Positions 1 to 7,670 of a stretch of DNA of 50,317 nucleotides are shown here, piece by piece. A model generated the notes under the pieces. The model did no database searches. It saw only the letters and a program-made list of their open reading frames with translations, and was not told the DNA's origin. Every line of letters starts with the position of its first letter. The first letter of the stretch is position 1. The position numbers were made by a program, and so were the translations under genes. The DNA comes from Candidatus Azobacteroides sp. GTDB lineage: Bacteria > Bacteroidota > Bacteroidia > Bacteroidales > Azobacteroidaceae. The DNA lies in NCBI GenBank assembly GCA_009783445.1, contig WRFY01000115.1, positions 1 through 50,317 on the forward strand, written 5' to 3'.

Positions 1-80
1 AGCAAGAGAAACTGTTCGTGGGATAATCCCGTCAAAGAGCGAAAACTCTTTTCGTTGTTTTGATATTCGCTATATTTCAT
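1..80 (-). mobile_element. IS transposase, N-terminal fragment cut by window edge
   Basis: Read on the minus strand, an ATG at 80-78 opens a frame that runs off the window, beginning MKYSEYQNNEKSF and continuing RSLTGLSHEQF. This pattern (FRSLTG followed by xxEQF) resembles the N-terminal helix-turn-helix of DDE transposases of the IS5/DDE_Tnp_4 type in Bacteroidetes. Only about 26 codons are visible, so the family is an inference. A -7-like box (TACCTTTG) lies at 92-85 just ahead of the start. The element abuts a radical SAM gene whose start is missing, which fits an insertion that removed or displaced the gene's 5' end. The terminal inverted repeat cannot be defined from one end. Confidence 0.55.
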
Positions 81-84
81 GCTA

Positions 85-92
85 CAAAGGTA
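85..92 (-). promoter_or_regulatory. Bacteroidetes -7 box of the IS transposase
   Basis: TACCTTTG on the minus strand matches the Bacteroidetes TAnnTTTG consensus and sits five bases upstream of the transposase ATG, so the message would be nearly leaderless. No convincing -33 element was seen. Confidence 0.4.
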
Positions 93-137
93 CGCACACG
101 CACGTAATATAAAAAATTTATTTTACATTAACTCTAA

Positions 138-293
138 TATCTTACGATTAATCCAACTTTAAATTGTAATTTTAGTTGTTGGTATTGTTATGAAGATCAT
201 TCTAAAAAGAAAATGAGAGTATCTACTATTAATGCTATAAAAAAATATGTAAGCAATATTCTTTCTACAAATGGAATCTCTTGTTTTTTTTAA
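138..293 (+). pseudogene. Detached N-terminal part of radical SAM maturase with the CxxxCxxC motif
   Basis: The frame from 138 reads YLTINPTLNCNFSCWYCYEDH and contains the radical SAM [4Fe-4S] motif CNFSCWYC (cysteine codons at 165, 177 and 186). It continues through about 35 more codons to a TAA at 291-293 directly after a run of eight T (284-291). The main body of the same protein continues in the -1 frame from 281. A stop at 135-137 closes this frame upstream and no ATG precedes the motif, so the native start has been lost, probably to the neighbouring insertion sequence. Confidence 0.8.
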
Positions 294-1195
294 CATGGTT
301 TGGAGGTGAGCCATTGATGTGCTTTAGAAATATAATAGAACCAATCGCATTGGAAATTACGGATTTATGTAATAGATACAATATTTATCTTGAGTCGGGA
401 ATTACTACTAATGGATATCTTATTAATGAAGAAATGATTCCCTTTTTTTGTAATACTAATATGCAATCTTTTCTAATTACATTGGATTCAAGCAAAGATA
501 TGCATAATAAAGTAAGATTTCAGCGGAACGCATCAAATTCATATCAAAAAATAGTTGATAATATAATTTTACTTGCGGAAAAATTAGAACCAAAAGATTT
601 AAATCTTCGGATTAATTTTACTAAAGAATCTTTTAATTCAATAACTAATATAATAAATTCGTTTTATCCTAAAATACGAAAAAAAATAAAAGTTTCATTA
701 GTACAGATAATACAAGACCAAAGAAAAAATAAGATTCCGATTCATGAAATTGAAACGACACGATTGGAATTTGAAAAAGCAGGATTTATGAGCGCGAGAG
801 AAATTCTTAAAACTAAAGGTTATCGATGTCATGCAGATTTATATAACCAAGTAATTATAAACTACGATGGTCGTGTTTTTAAATGTCCTGCACAAAATTT
901 TGAAAAAGAAAAGGAAGATGGTATTTTAACAAAAAAAGGAAATATTATATGGCATGAAAATTTATTATCTCGCAAAATGTGTAGGGCAGGTTTTGATAAT
1001 GATACATGTATGAATTGTAAATATTTACCGGTATGCTTTGGTTTATGTAGTCAAAAATTATCTAATGTTAATGTTCCAGAAGATATTAACAAATATTTTT
1101 CTTATTGTAATGATATAGAAAATTATGTGAATATGGCAATGGATGAATTTAAGAAGACAGACTTAGGTTTAGCTCATATATCTAAATATAAATAG
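281..1195 (+). CDS. Radical SAM/SPASM peptide maturase (5'-truncated, frameshifted)
   Basis: This is the body of a radical SAM enzyme. It begins at WFGGEPL, the GGE motif that follows the cluster loop, and ends with a SPASM-type cysteine cluster (YRCHADLYN, FKCPAQ, MCRAGF, CMNCKYLPVCFGLC, YC), which binds auxiliary Fe-S clusters. SPASM maturases modify ribosomally made peptides. The next genes are an outer-membrane barrel, a C39 exporter and an HlyD adaptor, matching Bacteroidales peptide systems such as the GG-Bacteroidales type; that assignment is inference. The apparent start at 281 is a TTG inside the gene, not a true initiator. The SAM-binding cysteines are encoded just upstream in another frame. 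As read here the enzyme would be inactive unless the ribosome shifts by -1 at the T8 run and an upstream start exists. Confidence 0.8.
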   Translation: MFFLTWFGGEPLMCFRNIIEPIALEITDLCNRYNIYLESGITTNGYLINEEMIPFFCNTNMQSFLITLDSSKDMHNKVRFQRNASNSYQKIVDNIILLAEKLEPKDLNLRINFTKESFNSITNIINSFYPKIRKKIKVSLVQIIQDQRKNKIPIHEIETTRLEFEKAGFMSAREILKTKGYRCHADLYNQVIINYDGRVFKCPAQNFEKEKEDGILTKKGNIIWHENLLSRKMCRAGFDNDTCMNCKYLPVCFGLCSQKLSNVNVPEDINKYFSYCNDIENYVNMAMDEFKKTDLGLAHISKYK

Positions 1196-1215
1196 GAAAT
1201 ACATATATTTTATCT

Positions 1216-3444
1216 ATGCATAATTTTATATTTTCCAAAAATAAAATATTCTATTATCTCTTGTTTTTTTTCATATTCATAGAAAACACATCAGAATTAG
1301 ATGCTCAAAATCTTTCAGGAAAAATAATTGATAACGACAGTATTCCTGTTGAATATGTTAACGTTATTCTTTTAAATCCTGTAGATTCTGCATTAATCGA
1401 TGGGACTATGAGTTCTAAATCTGGTGATTTTCAATTTTCAAATCTTTCTTTAGGGTTAAAAACATTGAAGATTTCTTGTTTGGGATATTCTACAAAATGG
1501 ATCAATTTTGAAATTATTTCTGGTTTTACTGCTCTGGGTAATATTGTTATTCAAGAAGATACAACTTTGTTGAATGAAGTTACAATTACTGCTACTCCAC
1601 CTCCTTTTTTAAGGAAAGGAAACAATTTGATAATCAATGTTAGTAATTCTATATTAGCTTTATCGGGTACGGCCCATAATATCATTGAGAAGATTCCCGG
1701 AATATCAATAGAAAACAAAGAAATTACAGTTTTTGGTAAAGGTTCGCCTGTCATTTATATCAACAATCGTAAATTATATGATAACAATGAACTGCAACGT
1801 ATTCATTCGTCAGAGATTTTAAACATGGAACTGATTACGAATCCAGGAGCTAAATACGATGCAGAGGGGAAAGCCGTACTTCTTATAAAAACAAAAAAAA
1901 ACAATGGATGGGCAATCAATCTGTCGGAATTATTCAAGAGTCAAAAATACTTTTATAATCAAAAAAGCATAGACTTAACTTATGTTTATAAATCGCTCTC
2001 ATTTTTTGCATCCTTTAGCCATGAGATTGATAAAATATATTTCAAAACCTCTTCTATCTATACAACTTATCGAGATACTGTTTGGCGGCAGTTAATAGAT
2101 ATGCCACAAATACATTGGGATAATTCAAGACAACTATCGGCAGGAATAGACTGGTCAATTACAGATAAACACTCTGTCGGCGGACAATATCAATTGTCAG
2201 TAGGATGCGAAAAGTTGTCTGCTAATGGCACGGAAAATGTATGGCTGAACGATTTTTTTTACGATAAGATAAGTACTTTGTTGACTGGAAAATATACTCC
2301 AAAAAATCACCTGTTAAATGCTTTTTATATTGGAAATTTTGAAAATGGCTTTCATTTAGATTTGAATGTAGACTATATGAATTCAAATCTTAAAATGAAT
2401 CAAAACATAAGCGAGTCATCAGATATTGAAAATAGAAATTTCAACATTTTTAGTAAGGTAAATAATTTTTTATATGCTGGCAAGTTGACTGCGAATTATA
2501 AAATCAAAGAAAATTCTAATCTGGAATGGGGATGCGAATACAATCAAATACATAGTTCCGGTTTTTTAGAAAGCAGTGAACAATATCTTGAAAACAATAT
2601 TTATAACAACAAAGAGACAAAAACTTCCGGATTTGCAAGTTACAGCAATATATTTGGAAAGTTGAATTTCCAATTGGGAGTTCGCTATGAATTTGTTGCT
2701 ATGAAATCAATAATCAACAGAAATGATATTACTGAAAAGAAATATCAAGGGATATATCCAAATCTTTCACTTTATCAATCGGTTGGACAATTGCAAATGG
2801 GATTGGAGTTGTCCAGAAAAGTTCAGCGCCCTTCATTTTCATTGCTTAGCGGAAACAATTATTATGTAAATCGTTTCTTAATAGAAAAAGGAAACCCCTA
2901 TATACAGAATGAAGAAATATATCAAATGGATTATCTGCTGAAATACAAGACATTCAGATTTACAACCGGTTATATTTATAAAGTCAATCCTATTGGTTAT
3001 AATCTGGAAACTTTAAAAAATCAATCCTCTCAATCTTTCATGGAATTTACAAATTATCCCAGATATCAAGAATTAAATATTTTATTGACAACTGATTTTA
3101 ATTGGAAAATATGGAAACCCCATATAACAGCAGGATTAAATCAACCGTTTTTCACTGTAAATCACTATAATCGAAATCGAACAGGACTATTTTTTCAATT
3201 TTTTAATGATATTGTTTTACCAAAGCAAACTGTTTTTTCTATTAATTTTACCTATAAAGGTAAAAATAATAGGTACTGTACAGTAGAAAATTACGGTTAT
3301 AAAACGATAGACATTGAATTAAGAAAATCTTTTTTAGATAATAAACTACTGATTTGTTTACGAGGTAAAGATATGTTTAACTGGATAAATAATAAACAAG
3401 ATATAATGATTAATAATATATCTTTTTTAAAGAAAATGATTTAA
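1216..3444 (+). CDS. CarboxypepD_reg-like / TonB-dependent-type outer membrane beta-barrel protein, C-terminus frameshifted
   Basis: An N-terminal signal peptide (hydrophobic stretch at residues 10-25, cleavage near LDAQ) leads into a carboxypeptidase-regulatory-like beta domain (about 30-110), a plug-like segment (about 115-210, with VFGKGSPVIYINNRKL) and a long beta barrel of the outer membrane protein family OMP_b-brl_3. Such proteins accompany peptidase-containing ABC exporters in Bacteroidales and may serve as the outer-membrane exit or receptor; the exact role is unknown. The frame stops at 3442-3444, but the expected last beta strand is found in the -1 frame immediately after (separate entry). 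The gene is AT-rich, unlike the exporter that follows. The start is the first ATG, about 20 nt after the maturase stop. Confidence 0.85.
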   Translation: MHNFIFSKNKIFYYLLFFFIFIENTSELDAQNLSGKIIDNDSIPVEYVNVILLNPVDSALIDGTMSSKSGDFQFSNLSLGLKTLKISCLGYSTKWINFEIISGFTALGNIVIQEDTTLLNEVTITATPPPFLRKGNNLIINVSNSILALSGTAHNIIEKIPGISIENKEITVFGKGSPVIYINNRKLYDNNELQRIHSSEILNMELITNPGAKYDAEGKAVLLIKTKKNNGWAINLSELFKSQKYFYNQKSIDLTYVYKSLSFFASFSHEIDKIYFKTSSIYTTYRDTVWRQLIDMPQIHWDNSRQLSAGIDWSITDKHSVGGQYQLSVGCEKLSANGTENVWLNDFFYDKISTLLTGKYTPKNHLLNAFYIGNFENGFHLDLNVDYMNSNLKMNQNISESSDIENRNFNIFSKVNNFLYAGKLTANYKIKENSNLEWGCEYNQIHSSGFLESSEQYLENNIYNNKETKTSGFASYSNIFGKLNFQLGVRYEFVAMKSIINRNDITEKKYQGIYPNLSLYQSVGQLQMGLELSRKVQRPSFSLLSGNNYYVNRFLIEKGNPYIQNEEIYQMDYLLKYKTFRFTTGYIYKVNPIGYNLETLKNQSSQSFMEFTNYPRYQELNILLTTDFNWKIWKPHITAGLNQPFFTVNHYNRNRTGLFFQFFNDIVLPKQTVFSINFTYKGKNNRYCTVENYGYKTIDIELRKSFLDNKLLICLRGKDMFNWINNKQDIMINNISFLKKMI

Positions 3445-3548
3445 TGAATCGTTTTTTTGAATTTTACATTAGTTATAGTTTCAATAATTACAAGAAAAAA
3501 TATCGAGGAGAGAATGCTTCGGAAGATGATATAAGAAGATTATTATGA
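3423..3548 (+). pseudogene. C-terminal beta-signal of the 1216 barrel in the -1 frame
   Basis: Reading from 3423 in the frame one base back, the sequence gives FFKENDLMNRFFEFYISYSF and then NNYKKKYRGENASEDDIRRLL before TGA at 3546-3548. The YISYSFNNYKKKYRG type ending is typical of this barrel family. The TGA overlaps the ATG of the ABC exporter as ATGA, a normal operon junction. The junction with the upstream frame is TCT TTT TTA, which contains the slippery heptamer T TTT TTA. One extra T in the T6 run, or a -1 ribosomal shift, would join the two parts into a protein of about 776 residues. Confidence 0.8.
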
Positions 3549-5731
3549 GTTTTTCTTTCTTTCCTCAACACGATGCTATGGATTGCGGTCCAACCTGTCT
3601 TCGCATGGTGGCTGCTTATTATGGTCGCCGCTATTCGTTGGAAGGTTTGCGGAAAAAATCGCATCTTTCCCGCGAAGGCGTATCCATGCTTGGCATAAGC
3701 GAAGCCGCAGAAAATATCGGTTTTCGAACAGTAGGCGCCCAACTCACTTTTGAAAAACTGTCGGAAGCGCCCTTGCCTTGCATTGTGCATTGGAATCAAA
3801 ATCATTTTGTTGTGGTTTATGAAATCAAAAAAGACAGAGTTTTTGTAGCTGATCCTGCTGCTGGCAAACTCAAATATTCTAAGGAAGAATTTTGCCGCTG
3901 CTGGATAAGTACCCGAAAAGCAGGGAAAGACGAGGGCATCGTTTTACTTTTGGAACCAACCCCCGACTTCTACACCTCAGAAGATATCGATGAAAAACGG
4001 AATCGCAAAGGCTTTTTCTTCCTCTTTTCGTATTTGAAACCCTACAAAAATCTGGTTTTCCAATTGTTTTTAGGATTATTGTTTGGCAGTTTGCTGCAAC
4101 TAATTTTCCCTTTTTTGACTCAATCCGTAGTCGATATTGGCATCAACAGCCGTAACATTGGATTTATTTATCTGGTTTTGATTGCCCAATTGATGCTGAC
4201 CCTCAGCAGTTCGACTGTAGAGTTTATTCGGGGATGGATTCTATTGCATTTGGGAACCCGAATCAATATCTCCCTGATCTCCGATTTCTTGATCAAGCTT
4301 ATGCGGATGCCTATGGGCTATTTCGATACTAAAATGACCGGCGATATTTTGCAGCGTATCGGCGACCATAGCCGTATTCAGAATTTTTTAACCAATTCTA
4401 CGCTCGGAACTTTGTTCGCCATGTTCAACATCCTGATTTTCGGAATCATACTTGCTCTGTACAATTTGAACATATTCGCCATCTTCTTTCTTGGAAGCGC
4501 TTTGTATTTCTGCTGGGTTTGGCTGTTCATGAAGAAACGAGTCGACCTCGATCATAAAAATTTCGCCCAGCAATCGGCCCAGCAAAGCAACATTATTCAG
4601 ATGGTTACCGGCATGCAGGAAATCAAGCTCAACGGTTGCGAGCAACAGAAACGATGGGAATGGGAACACATACAAGCCCGTCTGTTTCGTTTGCGGGTCA
4701 AAGGCTTGGCTTTGGGACAGTATCAGGATTCCGGCGCTGTTTTGATCAATCAAACCAAAAATATCCTGATCACCATTTGGGTTGCTCAATTAGTCGTTAA
4801 TGGGCAAATGAAGCTCGGCATGATGTTGGCCGTGCAATACATCATCGGACAGCTGAACAGTCCCATTGACCAACTTATCGGGTTTTTCCGTTCCATGCAG
4901 GATGCTCGGCTCAGCTTGGAACGGCTTGGCGAAATACATGAAAAAGCGGACGAAGAACCGCAAGGCAGAAAACGAATCGATGAATTTCCGCAAGGAAAAA
5001 ACCTTCGCTTCGAAAGCGTCTTCTTTTCCTACGATAAGACATCCATTGGAGAACCGGTAGTAAAAAACATCAACCTCACTATTCCTTCGAATAAACAGAC
5101 CGCTATCGTCGGCGGCAGCGGCAGCGGCAAGACCACATTGCTCAAATTACTGCTGGGCTTTTACCCTCTGGACAAGGGAACCATTTATTTGGGAAATAAT
5201 TCTTTGGAAAGTTACAGCCTTCGAGAGTGGCGCAAGCATTGCGGGACCGTCCTGCAGGATGGTTTTATCTTTTCCGACACCATTGCAAGGAATATTGCGC
5301 CGGGCGAAGAATTTATTGATAAAGAAAAACTTTTTCATTCGGTAATTGTTGCTAACATCCGCGAATTTATTGAATCCCTGCCTTTATCCTACAACACAAA
5401 AATTGGAAACGAAGGGCATGGCCTGAGCCAGGGACAAAAACAGAGAATTCTTATTGCGAGAGCCGTTTATAAGGAGCCAGAGTTTGTTTTTTTCGACGAG
5501 GCAACGAATGCTTTGGATGCCAACAATGAACGTGCCATCATGGATAACCTTTCTTCTTTTTTCCAAGGGAAAACGGTCGTTATAGCGGCGCACCGTCTCA
5601 GTACTGTTCGCAATGCCGATCAAATCGTTGTGTTGGAAAAAGGCGAAATCGTTGAAATAGGAACGCATGAGGAATTGGCGGAAAAACGGGGCGCTTATTA
5701 TCATTTGGTTAAAAATCAATTAGAGTTGTGA
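3545..5731 (+). CDS. Peptidase-containing (C39) ABC exporter
   Basis: This inner-membrane exporter cleaves a leader peptide and pumps the mature peptide out. The N-terminal C39 peptidase domain shows the catalytic Cys14 (MDCGPTC), His87 (NHFVVVY) and Asp103 (ADPAAG). The membrane domain spans roughly residues 165-450. The ATPase has Walker A GGSGSGKT (523-530), a variant signature LSQGQ (627-631; the usual form is LSGGQ) and Walker B FVFFDEA (Asp651, Glu652). The length of 728 aa is typical. The start overlaps the shifted stop of the barrel gene (ATGA), and the HlyD adaptor begins 1 nt after the stop, so the three are one operon. An intact C39 domain implies a substrate with a double-glycine leader, not seen in the window. 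Confidence 0.95.
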   Translation: MSFSFFPQHDAMDCGPTCLRMVAAYYGRRYSLEGLRKKSHLSREGVSMLGISEAAENIGFRTVGAQLTFEKLSEAPLPCIVHWNQNHFVVVYEIKKDRVFVADPAAGKLKYSKEEFCRCWISTRKAGKDEGIVLLLEPTPDFYTSEDIDEKRNRKGFFFLFSYLKPYKNLVFQLFLGLLFGSLLQLIFPFLTQSVVDIGINSRNIGFIYLVLIAQLMLTLSSSTVEFIRGWILLHLGTRINISLISDFLIKLMRMPMGYFDTKMTGDILQRIGDHSRIQNFLTNSTLGTLFAMFNILIFGIILALYNLNIFAIFFLGSALYFCWVWLFMKKRVDLDHKNFAQQSAQQSNIIQMVTGMQEIKLNGCEQQKRWEWEHIQARLFRLRVKGLALGQYQDSGAVLINQTKNILITIWVAQLVVNGQMKLGMMLAVQYIIGQLNSPIDQLIGFFRSMQDARLSLERLGEIHEKADEEPQGRKRIDEFPQGKNLRFESVFFSYDKTSIGEPVVKNINLTIPSNKQTAIVGGSGSGKTTLLKLLLGFYPLDKGTIYLGNNSLESYSLREWRKHCGTVLQDGFIFSDTIARNIAPGEEFIDKEKLFHSVIVANIREFIESLPLSYNTKIGNEGHGLSQGQKQRILIARAVYKEPEFVFFDEATNALDANNERAIMDNLSSFFQGKTVVIAAHRLSTVRNADQIVVLEKGEIVEIGTHEELAEKRGAYYHLVKNQLEL

Positions 5732-5732
5732 T

Positions 5733-7046
5733 ATGGAAAAAGGCGCAGGACAAAAAGCGGATAAAATAGAATTGAGAAGCGAAGAGATGCAGGATATTCT
5801 TACCCGTCCTCCCCATATTCTTGTGCGGAGCGGCACGTCGGTGATTTGCGGGGTGATCCTGTTGCTGCTTGCCGGCAGCTTTTTTTTCAGTTACCCGGAT
5901 ATTGTAAACGACGAAATTCTTATCACAACCAATAATCCACCGGTTTGGCTCATTGCCAAGGCAAACGGCAAAATCAAGGAACTAAATTGTTTGGACAAAC
6001 AAGTAGTGAGAGCCGGAGAAATTCTTGCTGTGATTGAAAATCCGGCCAATACCATGGAAATACAAAAAATAAAAAGTCTTCTATCGCAATCGGCAATGAA
6101 TGATTCTGTTTTCTACCTGCCGAAAGAACTATTGAATACAAGCTATGAACTGGGAAACATACAAAATATATACTCTGCATTCGTAAGAGTTGCTACCGAA
6201 TATGGGAATTTTCTTTCACTGAATGCAACTCAAAAGGAGAAGGAAGCCTTGAATGCTCAAATCGCAGGACACAAAACTTACTCCGTCAACCTCAGAACCC
6301 AACTGGAACTGAAGCAAGAGGAACTGGAAATCGCGAAATCGACCTATGAAAGGGAAAATCATTTATTCGAAAGAGGCATTATCTCAAGAGCTGAAATGGA
6401 AATTGCCAAAAGCGCCTGGCTCAACACAAAACAATCGCTCCAACAAGTACAAACCAATATTGCTTCCGACGAAATAGAATCGGCACAATTGCGGGAATCG
6501 CTTTCCAAATTAAATATACAGTATCAACGGGAACAAAACAGCCTGTTCTCCAACTTGAAAACAGCAACCAATGAATTGGAAACGGCCATCGAAAACTGGG
6601 AGCAAACCTACTTGCTTGTCAGTCCAATCGATGGAACGGTTACTTTCAATACGTTTTGGACAAACAATCAGTTCGTCCATACGGACGATAAAGTAATGGC
6701 CGTCATTCCTGAAAATACAGAAAAAATACTCGGCAGAATAAAAAGTTCGGAGTCGATGTCCGGAAAAATTAAGACGGGACAAAGAGTGAATATCAAAATA
6801 AACGGTTATCCGTATATGGAATATGGGACTTTGCAAGGCAAAGTGAAAGCCATTTCACTTGTTCCCAATGAAAACAGTTATGCCATTGAAGTGGATTTAT
6901 TCCAAGGATTGATGACGAATACGGGAAAAATACTTGATTTTACCGGAGAATTGACAGGTCAGGCTGAAATTATTACGGACGATAGAAGTGTGTTTTCCCG
7001 AATTTCCTCTCCTTTAAGGTACTTGATAAAAAATCATGTAAATTAA
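5733..7046 (+). CDS. HlyD-family secretion adaptor protein
   Basis: This periplasmic adaptor bridges the ABC exporter to an outer-membrane channel. It has a short cytoplasmic N-terminus, one membrane helix (about residues 32-54), a biotinyl-lipoyl-like half (WLIAKANGKIKEL, followed by AGEILAVIENP), a long coiled coil (about 150-275, rich in E, Q and L), the second lipoyl half (LLVSPIDGTVTF) and a beta-barrel domain. The length of 437 aa is usual. It starts 1 nt after the exporter stop and is certainly co-transcribed with it. No TolC-like gene follows; recX lies convergently 45 bp downstream. The outer-membrane step may be done by the barrel at 1216 or by a channel encoded elsewhere. Confidence 0.92.
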   Translation: MEKGAGQKADKIELRSEEMQDILTRPPHILVRSGTSVICGVILLLLAGSFFFSYPDIVNDEILITTNNPPVWLIAKANGKIKELNCLDKQVVRAGEILAVIENPANTMEIQKIKSLLSQSAMNDSVFYLPKELLNTSYELGNIQNIYSAFVRVATEYGNFLSLNATQKEKEALNAQIAGHKTYSVNLRTQLELKQEELEIAKSTYERENHLFERGIISRAEMEIAKSAWLNTKQSLQQVQTNIASDEIESAQLRESLSKLNIQYQREQNSLFSNLKTATNELETAIENWEQTYLLVSPIDGTVTFNTFWTNNQFVHTDDKVMAVIPENTEKILGRIKSSESMSGKIKTGQRVNIKINGYPYMEYGTLQGKVKAISLVPNENSYAIEVDLFQGLMTNTGKILDFTGELTGQAEIITDDRSVFSRISSPLRYLIKNHVN

Positions 7047-7091
7047 GCATTCCAAAACAGGATTTAAATCGGTAAAAGGACGCTTCTCCGA

Positions 7092-7556
7092 TTAATCGGG
7101 CCGTAATTTCATTGCGGCCTCAATATCGTTCCATGCAAATCCGCGGCCCAGCGCAAAGCGGATCAGTTTTTGCCGGATTTCGTATTCGCTTTCGCCTTTT
7201 ACCGTTTTTCTTTTGGCGGCCAACAACTGATACAATTGTTCGCGGTTTTCTTCCGCATCGATGCCCGACAAAGCTTCGCGGATGAGAGCAGCCGGTATTT
7301 GTTTTCTTTTTAATCCGGCGGCAATTTTGCGTATGCCCCAATGGCTGCATTTCCATTTGTCGTTTACGTAGGCTCGACAAAACCGGTTTTCATCCAGAAA
7401 CTTTTCATCCTGTAAACGTTGAACGATTTTTTTTTGATCTTCTTCCGCTATCTCCCACTGTCGCATTTTCTGACAAACGTCGAAAATACATCTTTCCCCT
7501 CGGCTGCAATAGGCGGCCAAACGAAAAAGCGCTTGTTCGTAAGATACTATTTTCAT
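7092..7556 (-). CDS. recX: RecX family regulator of RecA
   Basis: The 154-aa protein is all-helical with the three-repeat RecX layout: SYEQALFRLAAYCSRGERC, then DEKFLDENRFCRAYVNDK, the conserved WGIRKIAAGLKRKQI segment, and a C-terminal repeat RQKLIRFALGRGFAWNDIEAAM. RecX proteins bind RecA filaments and modulate recombination in the cytosol. It is transcribed alone, convergent with the hlyD-type gene and divergent from glyS. recA is not in the window. Confidence 0.9.
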   Translation of the reverse strand: MKIVSYEQALFRLAAYCSRGERCIFDVCQKMRQWEIAEEDQKKIVQRLQDEKFLDENRFCRAYVNDKWKCSHWGIRKIAAGLKRKQIPAALIREALSGIDAEENREQLYQLLAAKRKTVKGESEYEIRQKLIRFALGRGFAWNDIEAAMKLRPD

Positions 7557-7670
7557 TTGTAAAACAATAATTCCATGCGAATTTAGGCGAAAATAACGAG
7601 ATTATGAAATGAACCTGTCCGATTATTTCAAAAAAATGACTTACTTTGCAAATTCAAATTCATTCAAATT

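Noticed and set aside
1551..1754. Minus-strand 67-codon ORF within the barrel gene
   Set aside because: Shadow ORF with no features of its own; the plus-strand frame is clearly the real gene.
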